64,000 nt of DNA from Chitinophaga pinensis (GTDB lineage: Bacteria; Bacteroidota; Bacteroidia; Flavobacteriales_D; Crocinitomicaceae), in NCBI GenBank assembly GCA_945863605.1, contig CAMAZP010000002.1:62001-126000 (forward strand), given 5' to 3'. The stretch's first letter is position 1. Each line of letters opens with the position of its first letter. A program made the position numbers and the translations under genes. Below the pieces are notes generated by a model. It made no database searches. It saw only the letters and a list, made by a program, of their open reading frames with translations, and was not told the origin of the DNA. This document shows positions 7,634-16,084 of this stretch, piece by piece.

Positions 7634-8247
7634 ATGTATTTTAACAATAAAAGAAATAATCCAAGCATAACCAAAGAAGCTAGTGCGTAAACAGCTAAAG
7701 TAGTTGTACTAACTTGTTTTTGCAATAGGTTAGAAGTATTACAATGAGGACAATTCCAAACTTTAGATTTATCAATATTTGCGTAAAACTCTTTTTTACA
7801 AACCCCACAATTATAATTTTGAGTATTATCTTCTTTTGATTTAAAACCATTTAAATGGACTTGTTCAGTTGTAGTTGATTTTTTTAATGACTCAATTTTT
7901 TCATCTGTTAGAGAAACACACAAGCTAATCAATTCAATAATTTTAGAAATGTGAATATTTGCACTGGTTATTTCGTGTGATTTATCGAAAGCACCTATTT
8001 TTCTTCTTACTTCGATTTCAATTGTCGTTTTATTTTCGCTTACTTCAGAAAGGCTAATATCAATGTAAACACCCAAACTCAAAAATTCAGTTGCTTCAAA
8101 AGTGTATAAATTAAAAACTTCATTTTTAGAAGTGAATTTGTAAGCTTTATCTTTAGTAAGTGGAATAAAACCAATAGTTTCTTTTAACTTACTTATTGGA
8201 AAATCAATTGTAATTGTTTTTTTTGGATTTGGAAGAGCGCCTATCAT
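7630..8247 (-). CDS. Zinc-ribbon protein with C-terminal membrane anchor, element cargo
   Basis: Residues about 1-130 form an unrecognised soluble domain with alternating beta segments. A zinc ribbon follows (NCGVC at about 145-149 and NCPHC at about 168-172, two CxxC pairs). The final residues (about 182-204, LAVYALASLVMLGLFLLLLKYI) are a single hydrophobic helix, so it is likely tail-anchored with the bulk in the cytoplasm. It is opposite in strand to the replication genes and sits at the tRNA-side edge, the usual place for cargo. Superinfection exclusion or defence is conceivable but not shown. Confidence 0.6.
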   Translation of the reverse strand: MIGALPNPKKTITIDFPISKLKETIGFIPLTKDKAYKFTSKNEVFNLYTFEATEFLSLGVYIDISLSEVSENKTTIEIEVRRKIGAFDKSHEITSANIHISKIIELISLCVSLTDEKIESLKKSTTTEQVHLNGFKSKEDNTQNYNCGVCKKEFYANIDKSKVWNCPHCNTSNLLQKQVSTTTLAVYALASLVMLGLFLLLLKYI

Positions 8248-8323
8248 AACTTAGTTTTTTATCAAAAATAATCAATAATGTTTAAGTTAGATTTTATTGC
8301 TGAAAATAGGGGTTTTTTATAAT

Positions 8324-8344
8324 GTTGCACAACCGTTGCGCAAC
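8324..8344 (+). repeat. Right flank repeat matching the integrase-side repeat
   Basis: GTTGCACAACCGTTGCGCAA (8324-8343) matches 119-138 with two differences. It likewise consists of two half-sites with an 11-bp period and is also close to an inverted repeat around its centre. It lies 47 bp from the tRNA-Cys 3' end. This is either the second copy of an attachment site or a matching set of recombinase arm sites. Confidence 0.55.
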
Positions 8345-8345
8345 A

Positions 8346-8385
8346 AAAAAGCCAACTAACTGAAAATCAATTAACTGGCTTTTAA
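8346..8385. terminator. Terminator-like hairpin downstream of tRNA-Cys
   Basis: AAAAAGCCA pairs with TGGCTTTTT-type sequence (8371-8385), and an inner TAA/TTA pairing continues past a small internal mismatch. The U-rich tract reads well on the minus strand, directly after the tRNA, so it probably ends the tRNA transcript. Confidence 0.6.
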
Positions 8386-8390
8386 AAAAG

Positions 8391-8461
8391 AGGTCTCGTC
8401 CGGATTCGAACCGGAGTAGACGGTTTTGCAGACCGGTGCCTAGCCGCTCGGCCACGAGACC
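8391..8461 (-). tRNA. tRNA-Cys (GCA)
   Basis: Reading the minus strand, acceptor GGTCTCG (8461-8455) pairs with CGAGACC (8398-8392) and is followed by discriminator U at 8391. The anticodon loop CTGCAAA gives anticodon GCA. The T-arm GGTTCGAATCC is intact. The CCA is not encoded. The discriminator U is expected for Cys. The 3' end faces the mobile element, the usual orientation for integration at a tRNA gene. Confidence 0.95.
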
Positions 8462-8484
8462 TTAGTGAGCGCGAAGATAGTGAA

Positions 8485-11400
8485 TTATTCTAATATTATC
8501 TTTTCGATACTAGAAGATTTTTCTGTCGTCAACAAAATCACATACTGTCCTTTTGCAAAATCACTACAATCAAAACTAGTTGTACCAATTGGAATTATGC
8601 TCCTATCAATTACTACTCTTCCTTCAACAGAAAAAACTGAAACCTCAACTTGTGATGATGTATTTACTGTAAATACGCTCGTCGAAGGATTCGGATAGAT
8701 AGAATAACTAAGAGCTTGTTCAGTTAAACTATTACAATTTTCAACAATAATGGATTGAGTTGCTGAGCTTGTACAACCATTTTGTGTGACAGTATAGACA
8801 ATTGGATGCGTTCCAATTCCAGCAACTGATGCTGTAAACAAGTTCGGTGCACTAATTCCATTTCCAGAGAAAGTTCCTCCAGCAGGTGTTACCTCTGTAA
8901 TCTCAAATTGAGCTGTTGTATCACAAATAGGATTAATAGCATCAAAAGTAACTACTGGTGCTGCGTTTACAACAATTGTAATTTGCGCACTTCCTGAACA
9001 TCCATTTTCAATAACTGTGTAAGTTACAGAAGATGATCCTACTCCAGCTATAGTTGGGCTAAAACTATTTGTTCCTGTAATTCCAGTGCCTGAAAATGTT
9101 CCCCCTGTTGGTGTAACTTGTGTAAGTAATATTGGGGTTGCGTTTTCACAAATTGGCGAAACAGCATCAAAGGTTACTGTTGGAACAGCATTGACAGTAA
9201 TTGTACCAAGTGCATTACCTGAACATCCATTTGGTGAAACATAGTTGTAAACTACACTGTTCGCTCCAATTAAACTAGTTGAAGGAGTAAATTGATTATT
9301 TATAATTCCTGCTCCAATATATGTACCTCCAGTTGGTAAACCATTGTTCAAATTAATTTGTGCTGCGTTGGCACATAATGAATTATAAGCGCCAAAAGTA
9401 ACAACAGGATTTGCTTCCACATTAATTGTTTGTGTTGCTGTATTTACACAATTGTTTCCATCGATGTATTGATAAGTAATTGTGTTTGTTCCAACTGCAG
9501 TTGAAGGGTTAAAAAGGGTGCCGTTTACTCCGGTGCCCGCGAAAGTTCCTCCTACTGGGGTTGCGTTCAACGTAAATGTATTTGCACTTTCACAAACGGT
9601 AGCAATAGCTGGGAAATCTACAATTGTTCCATTAATTGTAATACCAAAAGTTGCTATTGACTGAGGACAAGCACCAGAAGCTGCAATTGTATTAGTAACA
9701 ACATAAGACCCAATTGTTGATAAACTTGTATTAATTTCTCCTGTTTGTACATTTAAACTTAAGCCATTTGATGAACTAAAGATACCCAAACCTCCACCGT
9801 TTAGTAAAGTTACTTGTTGATTAGCATCATTTACACAAAACGCGGTGTTAGTATAGCTAAAGTCTGCAACCAAAGAGTTAGAAATTGATAATTGTTGAGT
9901 AGATGTATTTGGGCAAACTCCATTAGTTGTAAGAGTAATTATATACGTTCCTGCTAATGAACCTTGAATATTTACTTCTCCAGAAGAAGTATTTGCAAAA
10001 ACTAAATTGTTACTATTAGCACTGTAAGTTCCTGTAGAAACGGATGTTGGAATTACATTTTGACTACCTACACAAACTGTTCCGGATGGAAAGCTAAAAG
10101 TTGCATTATCCAACGGAATAGTACTCAAAGTTACACCTTGTGTTAAAGGGGCAACACAGCCGTTAGTGTTTGTATAGAGTAAGGTATATGTTCCTGCTTG
10201 TGTTGCAGTTATTGATGAATTAGTTTGATTTTGAATCAAAGTTCCATCCAAAAACCATTGAAAGCCTCCTATTGGTGTAGCTGCTGCAATTGTTGAACTA
10301 CTATTAATACAAAAGCTTGTTGGCCCTTGAGCAGCTATTGACGTTGATGTACTTGGTAAGTTTAAACTTACAATATAATCATTATTAGTGTTACAAGCAT
10401 AACCAGAAAAAACAGAAGGTAAGATAACGGCAGCATAATTTCCAGTCGACAAAAAATTATAATTAATAGAACCGTTTTGACAAGCATTAAACGTTGAGGA
10501 TGCCAAAATAGTAGGAGTTGCACAATTTGTAATATCCACTAATAATAAAGTATATGGAAACTCTGCAGATGCTGACCAAGTAACATTTCCAGGTACTCCT
10601 AATTGAAAACGATACCAATCCGTGTCTCTGTTACTGTTATCTGCCCATGCATTTCCAAACACCGTTTGTCCACAACTTAAATTATAATAAATTGGATTAG
10701 TTGAATTACACCCTCCATTATTATCAGTTCCACAGGTTTCATTTTCAAGCAATGAAGTTGAAGGTTGTGTTAAATTACATTGTGTAAATTGTTGTACACA
10801 TATATCAAAAGTAAGTGTGTTTGGAATATCGTCGAGATAATCATGAACTCTGATATAATAGACCTGCCCAACAATTAAATTATTTACTACTGAAGACTCA
10901 ACGTCACCTTCAAAAGTCACATCTGTACAATTAAGAGAAGTTAAACTAGCACATGAATTTCCAGAAAAAACTTGAAAAACCCCATCAAATTCTGTAGAGC
11001 CATCAACACTTATAGATGCACCAGCAGTTGTTGCTGTAAATTTATACCAAACATCATTATTTGCTGTTCCTGCGCAACCTACCTGAGATTGTGTTGCATA
11101 AGCAACAGTTCCTGTTGTATTTACACAACTTGCTCCTTGTGTTAAATTTACAGCTCCAATACATTCATCGTTTGCAGGAGCAGTAGCAACTGATGTATAT
11201 GTGTAAGAATCAATACCAATATAATCTGAATTGGCACCAGCAGAACCTGCATTTGTTACAAAATATCTAAATGCTACTCTTCCGTTAGTAGGTCCAGGAA
11301 GACCAGTTATTGTTACAGAATAAAGTGTCCATGTGCTTGGATAACCTGTTGTTGTAAGATTAGGATTTACACTTAATAATAAATTGGTATAAGTTCCAAC

Positions 11401-11814
11401 AGACGTTTCAGTTGTACCAACGTTTGTTCCATTTCCAGCATTACTAAAACGCAATTCCAAACGATCGGGGTAAACAGGTGTTACTCCACTTACTCGAGTG
11501 TAAAATGTAATTACATCTCCATTATTATAAGTTTGTGTAGGTGTAAACAACCAATTGCTTATTGTTGCAGGTGTTGCACTAGTTGTACTCTGGAAATTAC
11601 ATGAAAGGTAAGATGCTGGTGTTCCGGATTGAGCTGTGAAAGCCGAAACATTTCCTGCTCCCCATCCTACATTAGGGTTTGGCAACACACTATTATTAGT
11701 TACTAACCAGTCAGTCAAAGTTGTTAAATCTTCAAAGCCTTCAGAAAAAGACTGACAAAAAAGTGAAGTTGAAACACAAACTGCACTCAAAAATGTAATA
11801 ATCTTATTTTTCAT
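8485..11814 (-). CDS. Large T9SS-secreted multidomain surface protein
   Basis: 1109 residues exported to the cell surface. Signal peptide (1-20). A choice-of-anchor-J-like beta sandwich at about 22-210 (FSEGFEDL). Two PANDEC/NETCG-type domains at about 213-490, with DVWYKF and DTDWYRF cores. Then a stack of 80-90-residue Ig/PKD-like repeats (about 500-1035) with recurring GGTFSGTG and VVTFDA(I/V)(N/S)PIC motifs. The end is a type A T9SS sorting domain (YPNPSTSVFTV to the C-terminus). Likely an adhesin or matrix protein; no enzyme motif is seen. Its start overlaps the preceding 79-residue gene by 11 bp. Confidence 0.88.
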   Translation of the reverse strand: MKNKIITFLSAVCVSTSLFCQSFSEGFEDLTTLTDWLVTNNSVLPNPNVGWGAGNVSAFTAQSGTPASYLSCNFQSTTSATPATISNWLFTPTQTYNNGDVITFYTRVSGVTPVYPDRLELRFSNAGNGTNVGTTETSVGTYTNLLLSVNPNLTTTGYPSTWTLYSVTITGLPGPTNGRVAFRYFVTNAGSAGANSDYIGIDSYTYTSVATAPANDECIGAVNLTQGASCVNTTGTVAYATQSQVGCAGTANNDVWYKFTATTAGASISVDGSTEFDGVFQVFSGNSCASLTSLNCTDVTFEGDVESSVVNNLIVGQVYYIRVHDYLDDIPNTLTFDICVQQFTQCNLTQPSTSLLENETCGTDNNGGCNSTNPIYYNLSCGQTVFGNAWADNSNRDTDWYRFQLGVPGNVTWSASAEFPYTLLLVDITNCATPTILASSTFNACQNGSINYNFLSTGNYAAVILPSVFSGYACNTNNDYIVSLNLPSTSTSIAAQGPTSFCINSSSTIAAATPIGGFQWFLDGTLIQNQTNSSITATQAGTYTLLYTNTNGCVAPLTQGVTLSTIPLDNATFSFPSGTVCVGSQNVIPTSVSTGTYSANSNNLVFANTSSGEVNIQGSLAGTYIITLTTNGVCPNTSTQQLSISNSLVADFSYTNTAFCVNDANQQVTLLNGGGLGIFSSSNGLSLNVQTGEINTSLSTIGSYVVTNTIAASGACPQSIATFGITINGTIVDFPAIATVCESANTFTLNATPVGGTFAGTGVNGTLFNPSTAVGTNTITYQYIDGNNCVNTATQTINVEANPVVTFGAYNSLCANAAQINLNNGLPTGGTYIGAGIINNQFTPSTSLIGANSVVYNYVSPNGCSGNALGTITVNAVPTVTFDAVSPICENATPILLTQVTPTGGTFSGTGITGTNSFSPTIAGVGSSSVTYTVIENGCSGSAQITIVVNAAPVVTFDAINPICDTTAQFEITEVTPAGGTFSGNGISAPNLFTASVAGIGTHPIVYTVTQNGCTSSATQSIIVENCNSLTEQALSYSIYPNPSTSVFTVNTSSQVEVSVFSVEGRVVIDRSIIPIGTTSFDCSDFAKGQYVILLTTEKSSSIEKIILE

Positions 11815-12043
11815 CTTCTTTCTTTTTTTCTATTTTAATTTCTTTATTTGGACTTGTTTTAATTTTCTTGGGTTGGTTCCTAGTTGTATTAACCGTTTGG
11901 TTTTTATATACTTCACTCAATGGTTTTGCATTAGATTCAGAAGATTTTTTTTGCTTGTCATTGTTTGTCGTTGAATTAATCGTTTGACTGAACAAAGAAC
12001 TTCCCCAGAATAAAATCGATGCTAAAAAAAGGTATTTTTTCAT
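11804..12043 (-). CDS. Small secreted basic protein (79 aa)
   Basis: A signal peptide (residues 1-19, LFWGSSLFSQ) is followed by a low-complexity Lys/Asn/Ser-rich mature part ending in a charged KKEDEK tail. No domain recognised. The gene overlaps the start of the large T9SS protein by 11 bp, so the two are probably co-translated. It may be a chaperone-like or attachment partner, or simply a translation leader for the downstream gene. Confidence 0.55.
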   Translation of the reverse strand: MKKYLFLASILFWGSSLFSQTINSTTNNDKQKKSSESNAKPLSEVYKNQTVNTTRNQPKKIKTSPNKEIKIEKKKEDEK

Positions 12044-12121
12044 GATTATTTATTTTTTATTGTAACTCGAGTTTAAATTTAGTGTTTTATTTTCACTTGT
12101 TTTTAGGATAATTTCAACTTA

Positions 12122-13438
12122 TTACTTGATACTTAGTTTTTTTGTTTGTAAAACATTCAAGTTTTCGTCTGATATAACGACAAAATAATTACCACTTTTA
12201 AATTTATCAAGATTTATTGTTGACCCCGATGCTATTGACTTGTTGGCAACAATCGTTCTTCCTGTTATATCAATAATATGAATTGAATAATTTCCAACTG
12301 CATTGAATTCAACTGTTAATTTATCTTTTGTTGGATTTGGATAAATTGAAAAATCTAAAGATTTAATTTCATCAAAACCTACTATTTCACATGCCTCATC
12401 TACTGGACTTCCATCACAATAATCAATTGGATACAATGTTGCTGCTTGTAAAGGGCTATTTTCAGGTTGTAAAGCTGTTTGTGTGCATCCTAGTTGACGT
12501 ACTAAGAAATCTCTTACGAAGTTTACAGTAGTATCCATATAAGCCAAAGCTGCTACTGATGTTCCGGCATAAGGTACGTGAGGAGCACCTGAGAATGTGT
12601 AAAATTGGTGATCTAAACCAACAGCACAAGCTCTTTTGTGAATCATTCTACTTCCGTCCAAATACATCAATGGTGTACCTGGGTTAACAATTCCTCTATT
12701 GTATTTTACGGTTCCATCATTCGTTCCATGAATGGAGCACAAAGGAATATCACCAGCTTCTAACCAACTGTAGCGCGCCAAAGCCCCACATCCATTAATT
12801 ACTGCTTTCACATCCATTGAATAACCAGGATTTCCACTTGCGCCCTCTAAACCTCCTAGTGCTGCAATTGTAGATGCATTCAAATAATCTTCGATTTCAC
12901 ATTCTCTGTCTAAATATCCCACATGTAAAGCTGTAATTGCACCCGCAGAGCTACCTCCTATGTAAATTTTTGTTGTATCGATTTTATAAGTATTCGTCGT
13001 TTGCCTGTCTTTATAGAAGAAACGAATCGCAGCTCTTAAATCTTGTGTTGCTCTAACAACAGCTTTTACTGCATTAGCAGAGTCAAAAGGAAAGAATCCT
13101 AAGCGATAATCGATTGATGCACAAGCATACCCCTTTTTAGCAAAACGCTCAGACCACGTTTTAACATCGATATCCGTTTTGGAACCCCCAATAAAACTTC
13201 CACCATGCACCCAAATAATTAAAGGACGAGCTGGTTCTGTATCGCCAGTTGGTTCATAAAAATCTAATTTTAAAACAGTTGTTGCATTATTCCACGAAGT
13301 ATTTTGACCGTATGTAATATTGCTAATTGTAGTAAAATTAGGAAACACATCTTCTGCGTATCGACCTGTTTCACAAGGTGTTTGTGCGAAGGTAATTATA
13401 AAGGAAAAAATTGCAAAAAGTAAAGTAAAATATCTCAT
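12122..13438 (-). CDS. T9SS-secreted alpha/beta-hydrolase (carboxylesterase-like)
   Basis: Signal peptide (1-18), alpha/beta-hydrolase domain (about 50-330) and type A T9SS sorting domain (about 365-438, SIYPNPTKDKLTV). The oxyanion motif HGG is at 78-80 and the nucleophile elbow GGSSAG places Ser164. HGTND supplies a candidate acid and APHVPY a candidate His. The family hydrolyses carboxylic esters, including acetylated or feruloylated polysaccharides; the substrate here is unknown. It lies 19 bp downstream of the SGNH-hydrolase lipoprotein gene, so a shared transcript of secreted esterases is plausible. Confidence 0.85.
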   Translation of the reverse strand: MRYFTLLFAIFSFIITFAQTPCETGRYAEDVFPNFTTISNITYGQNTSWNNATTVLKLDFYEPTGDTEPARPLIIWVHGGSFIGGSKTDIDVKTWSERFAKKGYACASIDYRLGFFPFDSANAVKAVVRATQDLRAAIRFFYKDRQTTNTYKIDTTKIYIGGSSAGAITALHVGYLDRECEIEDYLNASTIAALGGLEGASGNPGYSMDVKAVINGCGALARYSWLEAGDIPLCSIHGTNDGTVKYNRGIVNPGTPLMYLDGSRMIHKRACAVGLDHQFYTFSGAPHVPYAGTSVAALAYMDTTVNFVRDFLVRQLGCTQTALQPENSPLQAATLYPIDYCDGSPVDEACEIVGFDEIKSLDFSIYPNPTKDKLTVEFNAVGNYSIHIIDITGRTIVANKSIASGSTINLDKFKSGNYFVVISDENLNVLQTKKLSIK

Positions 13439-13457
13439 GTTTTTAAGTTATGTATAG

Positions 13458-14777
13458 TTAAGGGAAAAGCGTTGCATCATAATTACCTGCATTTATTTGA
13501 TGCATAGTAGATTTATATTTTGTATTAATTGCTTTAATAAATTCATTTGCTAAGAGTGCGTTTCCTTTTGCATTGTAGTGAATTCCATCTAACGAGTAAG
13601 CACCACCAGAAACGAATTTAGCATTCATTGAAATTCCATTGTAAACAAATCCGTCTTTAAGATTTTCAGCAAACTTATCTGTTTCAACAATTGCCAAATT
13701 ATTTTGAATTGCTATGTTTTTAATGATTGTATTGTAAGCTGCTATTTGATTTCTTAAAGTCGATATTTCAGCTAATGTTAAAATGAATTCTGTTCTTAAA
13801 GGAAATAAAACACCCATTTGATTGCATTTAACTGAATCTAATGGAACACTCAACAATAATAACTCTCCTTCTAAAATTTGTCTTACTCCAAAATCATTAG
13901 CCGCTGGATCTTCAATCATAAACGGGTTACTTCCTATTTCAAAGAAAAAATTTATTGGGTTGTAAATATTATTTAAAGTTTGATTATCCGCTGAATCTAA
14001 ATTCAAACCATTCCATGGAATTGTTGTGAAGTAAGGCATTTGTGTAACATCTGGAATTGTTGCCACCACTCCTTTTGCACCATTTGCGGTCATCACCTGA
14101 ACTAAATTTGAGTAAGCCGATTCAAAGTTTGCAGTAGATGGAAGATTGTTGTTTTTTCCACCACTTTTTGCGTAATCCATCACGTCTTCGATTCCTAAAA
14201 AGATACTGAAAAAGGTTGGGTTCACGCCCATCACATTATCCAAGACACTAGAAGTTGTGCTAGAAGTCATTCTTTTAAAGAATGGATTTACATTGGCATA
14301 GGCATTGTTAGAAACATCCATTAACTTCAATCCAGGAATTCCAAAGTTTCCAAATTTGTTGCTTGCTGTATAAAGGTTATCATTCAAAACGGATAAATCT
14401 CCACCTGCTGCAATTCGAACTGGGGATAAAGAAGTATCTCCTTTACAATCTACTTTGTATCCTAATTTAAAAGGTGCCAATCCGGCTAAACTCACACCCA
14501 TCGAACTTTGGTTCACATAAGGTTGATTGAAAAAACCACCACCAATCGTTTTGAATTGTTCCGCAAGAATGTTGGCAACTGAATTTGTTTGACCTTCATA
14601 CGTTAAAGCATCATCCATATAACCTCCAGCGTGTCCGCCACCAATCATTACAAATCGAGTAGGATTCATTTCTCCTTGCTCTGGAGTTGTTGCTTCATAT
14701 TTTGGTTTACAAGCCGTTAAAACAACCAATAAACTAAAAGTGAAAATTGAAAGAATATTTCTTGTCATGACTACCAT
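13458..14777 (-). CDS. SGNH/GDSL-hydrolase-like lipoprotein
   Basis: Lipobox VLTAC near residue 23 marks an anchored lipoprotein. Near the mature N-terminus, MIGGGHAGGYMDD replaces the usual GDS block, and the C-terminal DGIHYNAKG (about residues 400-408) is the Asp-His block of SGNH hydrolases. The nucleophile is therefore less clear than the family norm. Two starts are possible: ATG 14777, overlapping the FadL stop, or ATG 14768 (MTRNILSI). Pairing with a FadL channel is common in flavobacteria and suggests hydrolysis of a lipid or ester before uptake. Confidence 0.75.
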   Translation of the reverse strand: MVVMTRNILSIFTFSLLVVLTACKPKYEATTPEQGEMNPTRFVMIGGGHAGGYMDDALTYEGQTNSVANILAEQFKTIGGGFFNQPYVNQSSMGVSLAGLAPFKLGYKVDCKGDTSLSPVRIAAGGDLSVLNDNLYTASNKFGNFGIPGLKLMDVSNNAYANVNPFFKRMTSSTTSSVLDNVMGVNPTFFSIFLGIEDVMDYAKSGGKNNNLPSTANFESAYSNLVQVMTANGAKGVVATIPDVTQMPYFTTIPWNGLNLDSADNQTLNNIYNPINFFFEIGSNPFMIEDPAANDFGVRQILEGELLLLSVPLDSVKCNQMGVLFPLRTEFILTLAEISTLRNQIAAYNTIIKNIAIQNNLAIVETDKFAENLKDGFVYNGISMNAKFVSGGAYSLDGIHYNAKGNALLANEFIKAINTKYKSTMHQINAGNYDATLFP

Positions 14778-16003
14778 TTATAAATAAACCCTATACCTGC
14801 TGCAATAGCTTTAGTAGTGAAAGTCCCACTTAAATTTGTTTCTTTATTGCTATCAGCTCTTGTGATTTGGGTGTAATAGCAAGATGCATCAATTGCAAAA
14901 TGCTCGCCTAATTCATAACCAAAGCCAAAAGTTCCATAAGCTCTATTTCCATCAGGTGTTTCGGGCGTAACGTAACCATCTTGAACGGGAGTCAAACCAT
15001 ATCCGCCACCGAAACGAACTTCTAAATTTTTCATCACTTTGTAAGAAGCACCCGCTCTAAAAGCAACAATGTTTTTATAATCTCTTGCTGATTTTGTATC
15101 TAGAAGTGATTCTGTATTGGTTTCATAATCAAACGCTAAAGTATCATACGCTTGCCAAGCAACATGATTGATGTCTAAAACAAAAGCCCATTTGTCATTC
15201 AATTTATAAGAAAGTCCGAGCGTGGTAACTTGTGGCAAAGGCAAACCACCAACAAATTTTCCGTCTGGGAAATTCGGATCTAAACCAAGTGGAACCGTGA
15301 ATGTTGCTTCTCCTTCGTCTAGATTCATTTGAACTTTTGATCGGAAATTTAAGCCAATTCCTAATTTTTCAGTTGCATTAATTTGAACACCTAAATTGTA
15401 ACCAAAACCTTGTGCTTTTCCTGCTAATTCTGCTTTTGCGAACGTTCCATCTTCAAATTGAACAGGAATGTCTTTTTGTAAATTAACATTACCTGTACTG
15501 TAAACAAAACCAGCTCCAACCCCAATTTTATCAGAAATTCGGTAAGAAATAGTTGGCTGAATAAAAATTGCTTTTAACTCCAAACGGGTAATTGCAAAGC
15601 GACCAATCCAGTTTTTTTCCCATTGAACAGTGCTTCCGAAAGGCGTGTAAGCTGCAATTCCTAGTTTTAATTTACCATCTTCTTTCAATTGAAAAAGACC
15701 ATATGCCGAGAATGGAGTACCTACAGGATTTTCTGTTCGATAAACGTCATTGGTAGCGGAATCAATGTACATTACGTTGGCAAAAATGGGCGTTGTGGCA
15801 ACGTTTACAGAATTTTCTTTCGCAAAAGCACTCGCTCCTGGGTTGAAAAATAAACTTGCGCCATCTGTTTGTAATGCTGTTCCCGCACAACCCATTGCTT
15901 GTTGTTTTTGCCCTTGGAAATTCACTTGAAAACCTTGTGAATAAGAAAAGGTGGATATTAAAATTAAAACCAAGAACAGGTAAAAACTGTAAATTTGTTT
16001 CAT
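14771..16003 (-). CDS. OmpP1/FadL-type outer membrane transporter
   Basis: An outer membrane beta-barrel for hydrophobic substrates such as fatty acids. The start at 16003 (MKQIYSFYLF) gives a proper signal peptide ending near FSYSQ; the track start is an upstream TTG. The N-terminal GFQVNFQGQKQQAMGCAGTA matches the NPA-less FadL hatch region of Bacteroidota. YxPFGSTVQWEKNWIGRF and repeated barrel strands follow, ending in an aromatic (FIYKW). Its stop overlaps the SGNH lipoprotein start, so the two are likely coupled. Confidence 0.88.
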   Translation of the reverse strand: MKQIYSFYLFLVLILISTFSYSQGFQVNFQGQKQQAMGCAGTALQTDGASLFFNPGASAFAKENSVNVATTPIFANVMYIDSATNDVYRTENPVGTPFSAYGLFQLKEDGKLKLGIAAYTPFGSTVQWEKNWIGRFAITRLELKAIFIQPTISYRISDKIGVGAGFVYSTGNVNLQKDIPVQFEDGTFAKAELAGKAQGFGYNLGVQINATEKLGIGLNFRSKVQMNLDEGEATFTVPLGLDPNFPDGKFVGGLPLPQVTTLGLSYKLNDKWAFVLDINHVAWQAYDTLAFDYETNTESLLDTKSARDYKNIVAFRAGASYKVMKNLEVRFGGGYGLTPVQDGYVTPETPDGNRAYGTFGFGYELGEHFAIDASCYYTQITRADSNKETNLSGTFTTKAIAAGIGFIYKW

Positions 16004-16084
16004 TGAATACATGATGAAGTCTATCAAATGTAAGAATATTCATTAATAAATGTTAACTCAAAATAAAAATTTAACTAAAAACAA

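Larger units (their letters stand above)
118..8344. mobile_element. Integrated mobile element (satellite- or plasmid-like) beside tRNA-Cys
   Basis: A tyrosine recombinase at one end, an excisionase-like HTH, a primase/helicase with an adjacent iteron origin, and short unknown ORFs lie between two near-identical 20-bp repeats, and a tRNA-Cys 3' end starts 46 bp beyond the right repeat. I see no relaxase, conjugation, capsid, tail or lysis genes, so a self-transmissible ICE or complete prophage is unlikely. A phage satellite or an integrated replicon fits better. The left limit is uncertain: no copy of the tRNA 3' end occurs in bases 1-117, so the element may extend beyond the window. Confidence 0.75.

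Noticed and set aside
9482-9664. Plus-strand ORFs within the large T9SS gene
   Set aside because: Antisense readings of repeat codons (VPT/VPLIV runs); no starts or promoters.
15762-16043. 93-residue minus-strand ORF over the start of the FadL gene
   Set aside because: Out-of-frame shadow of the FadL coding region with no signal or domain.
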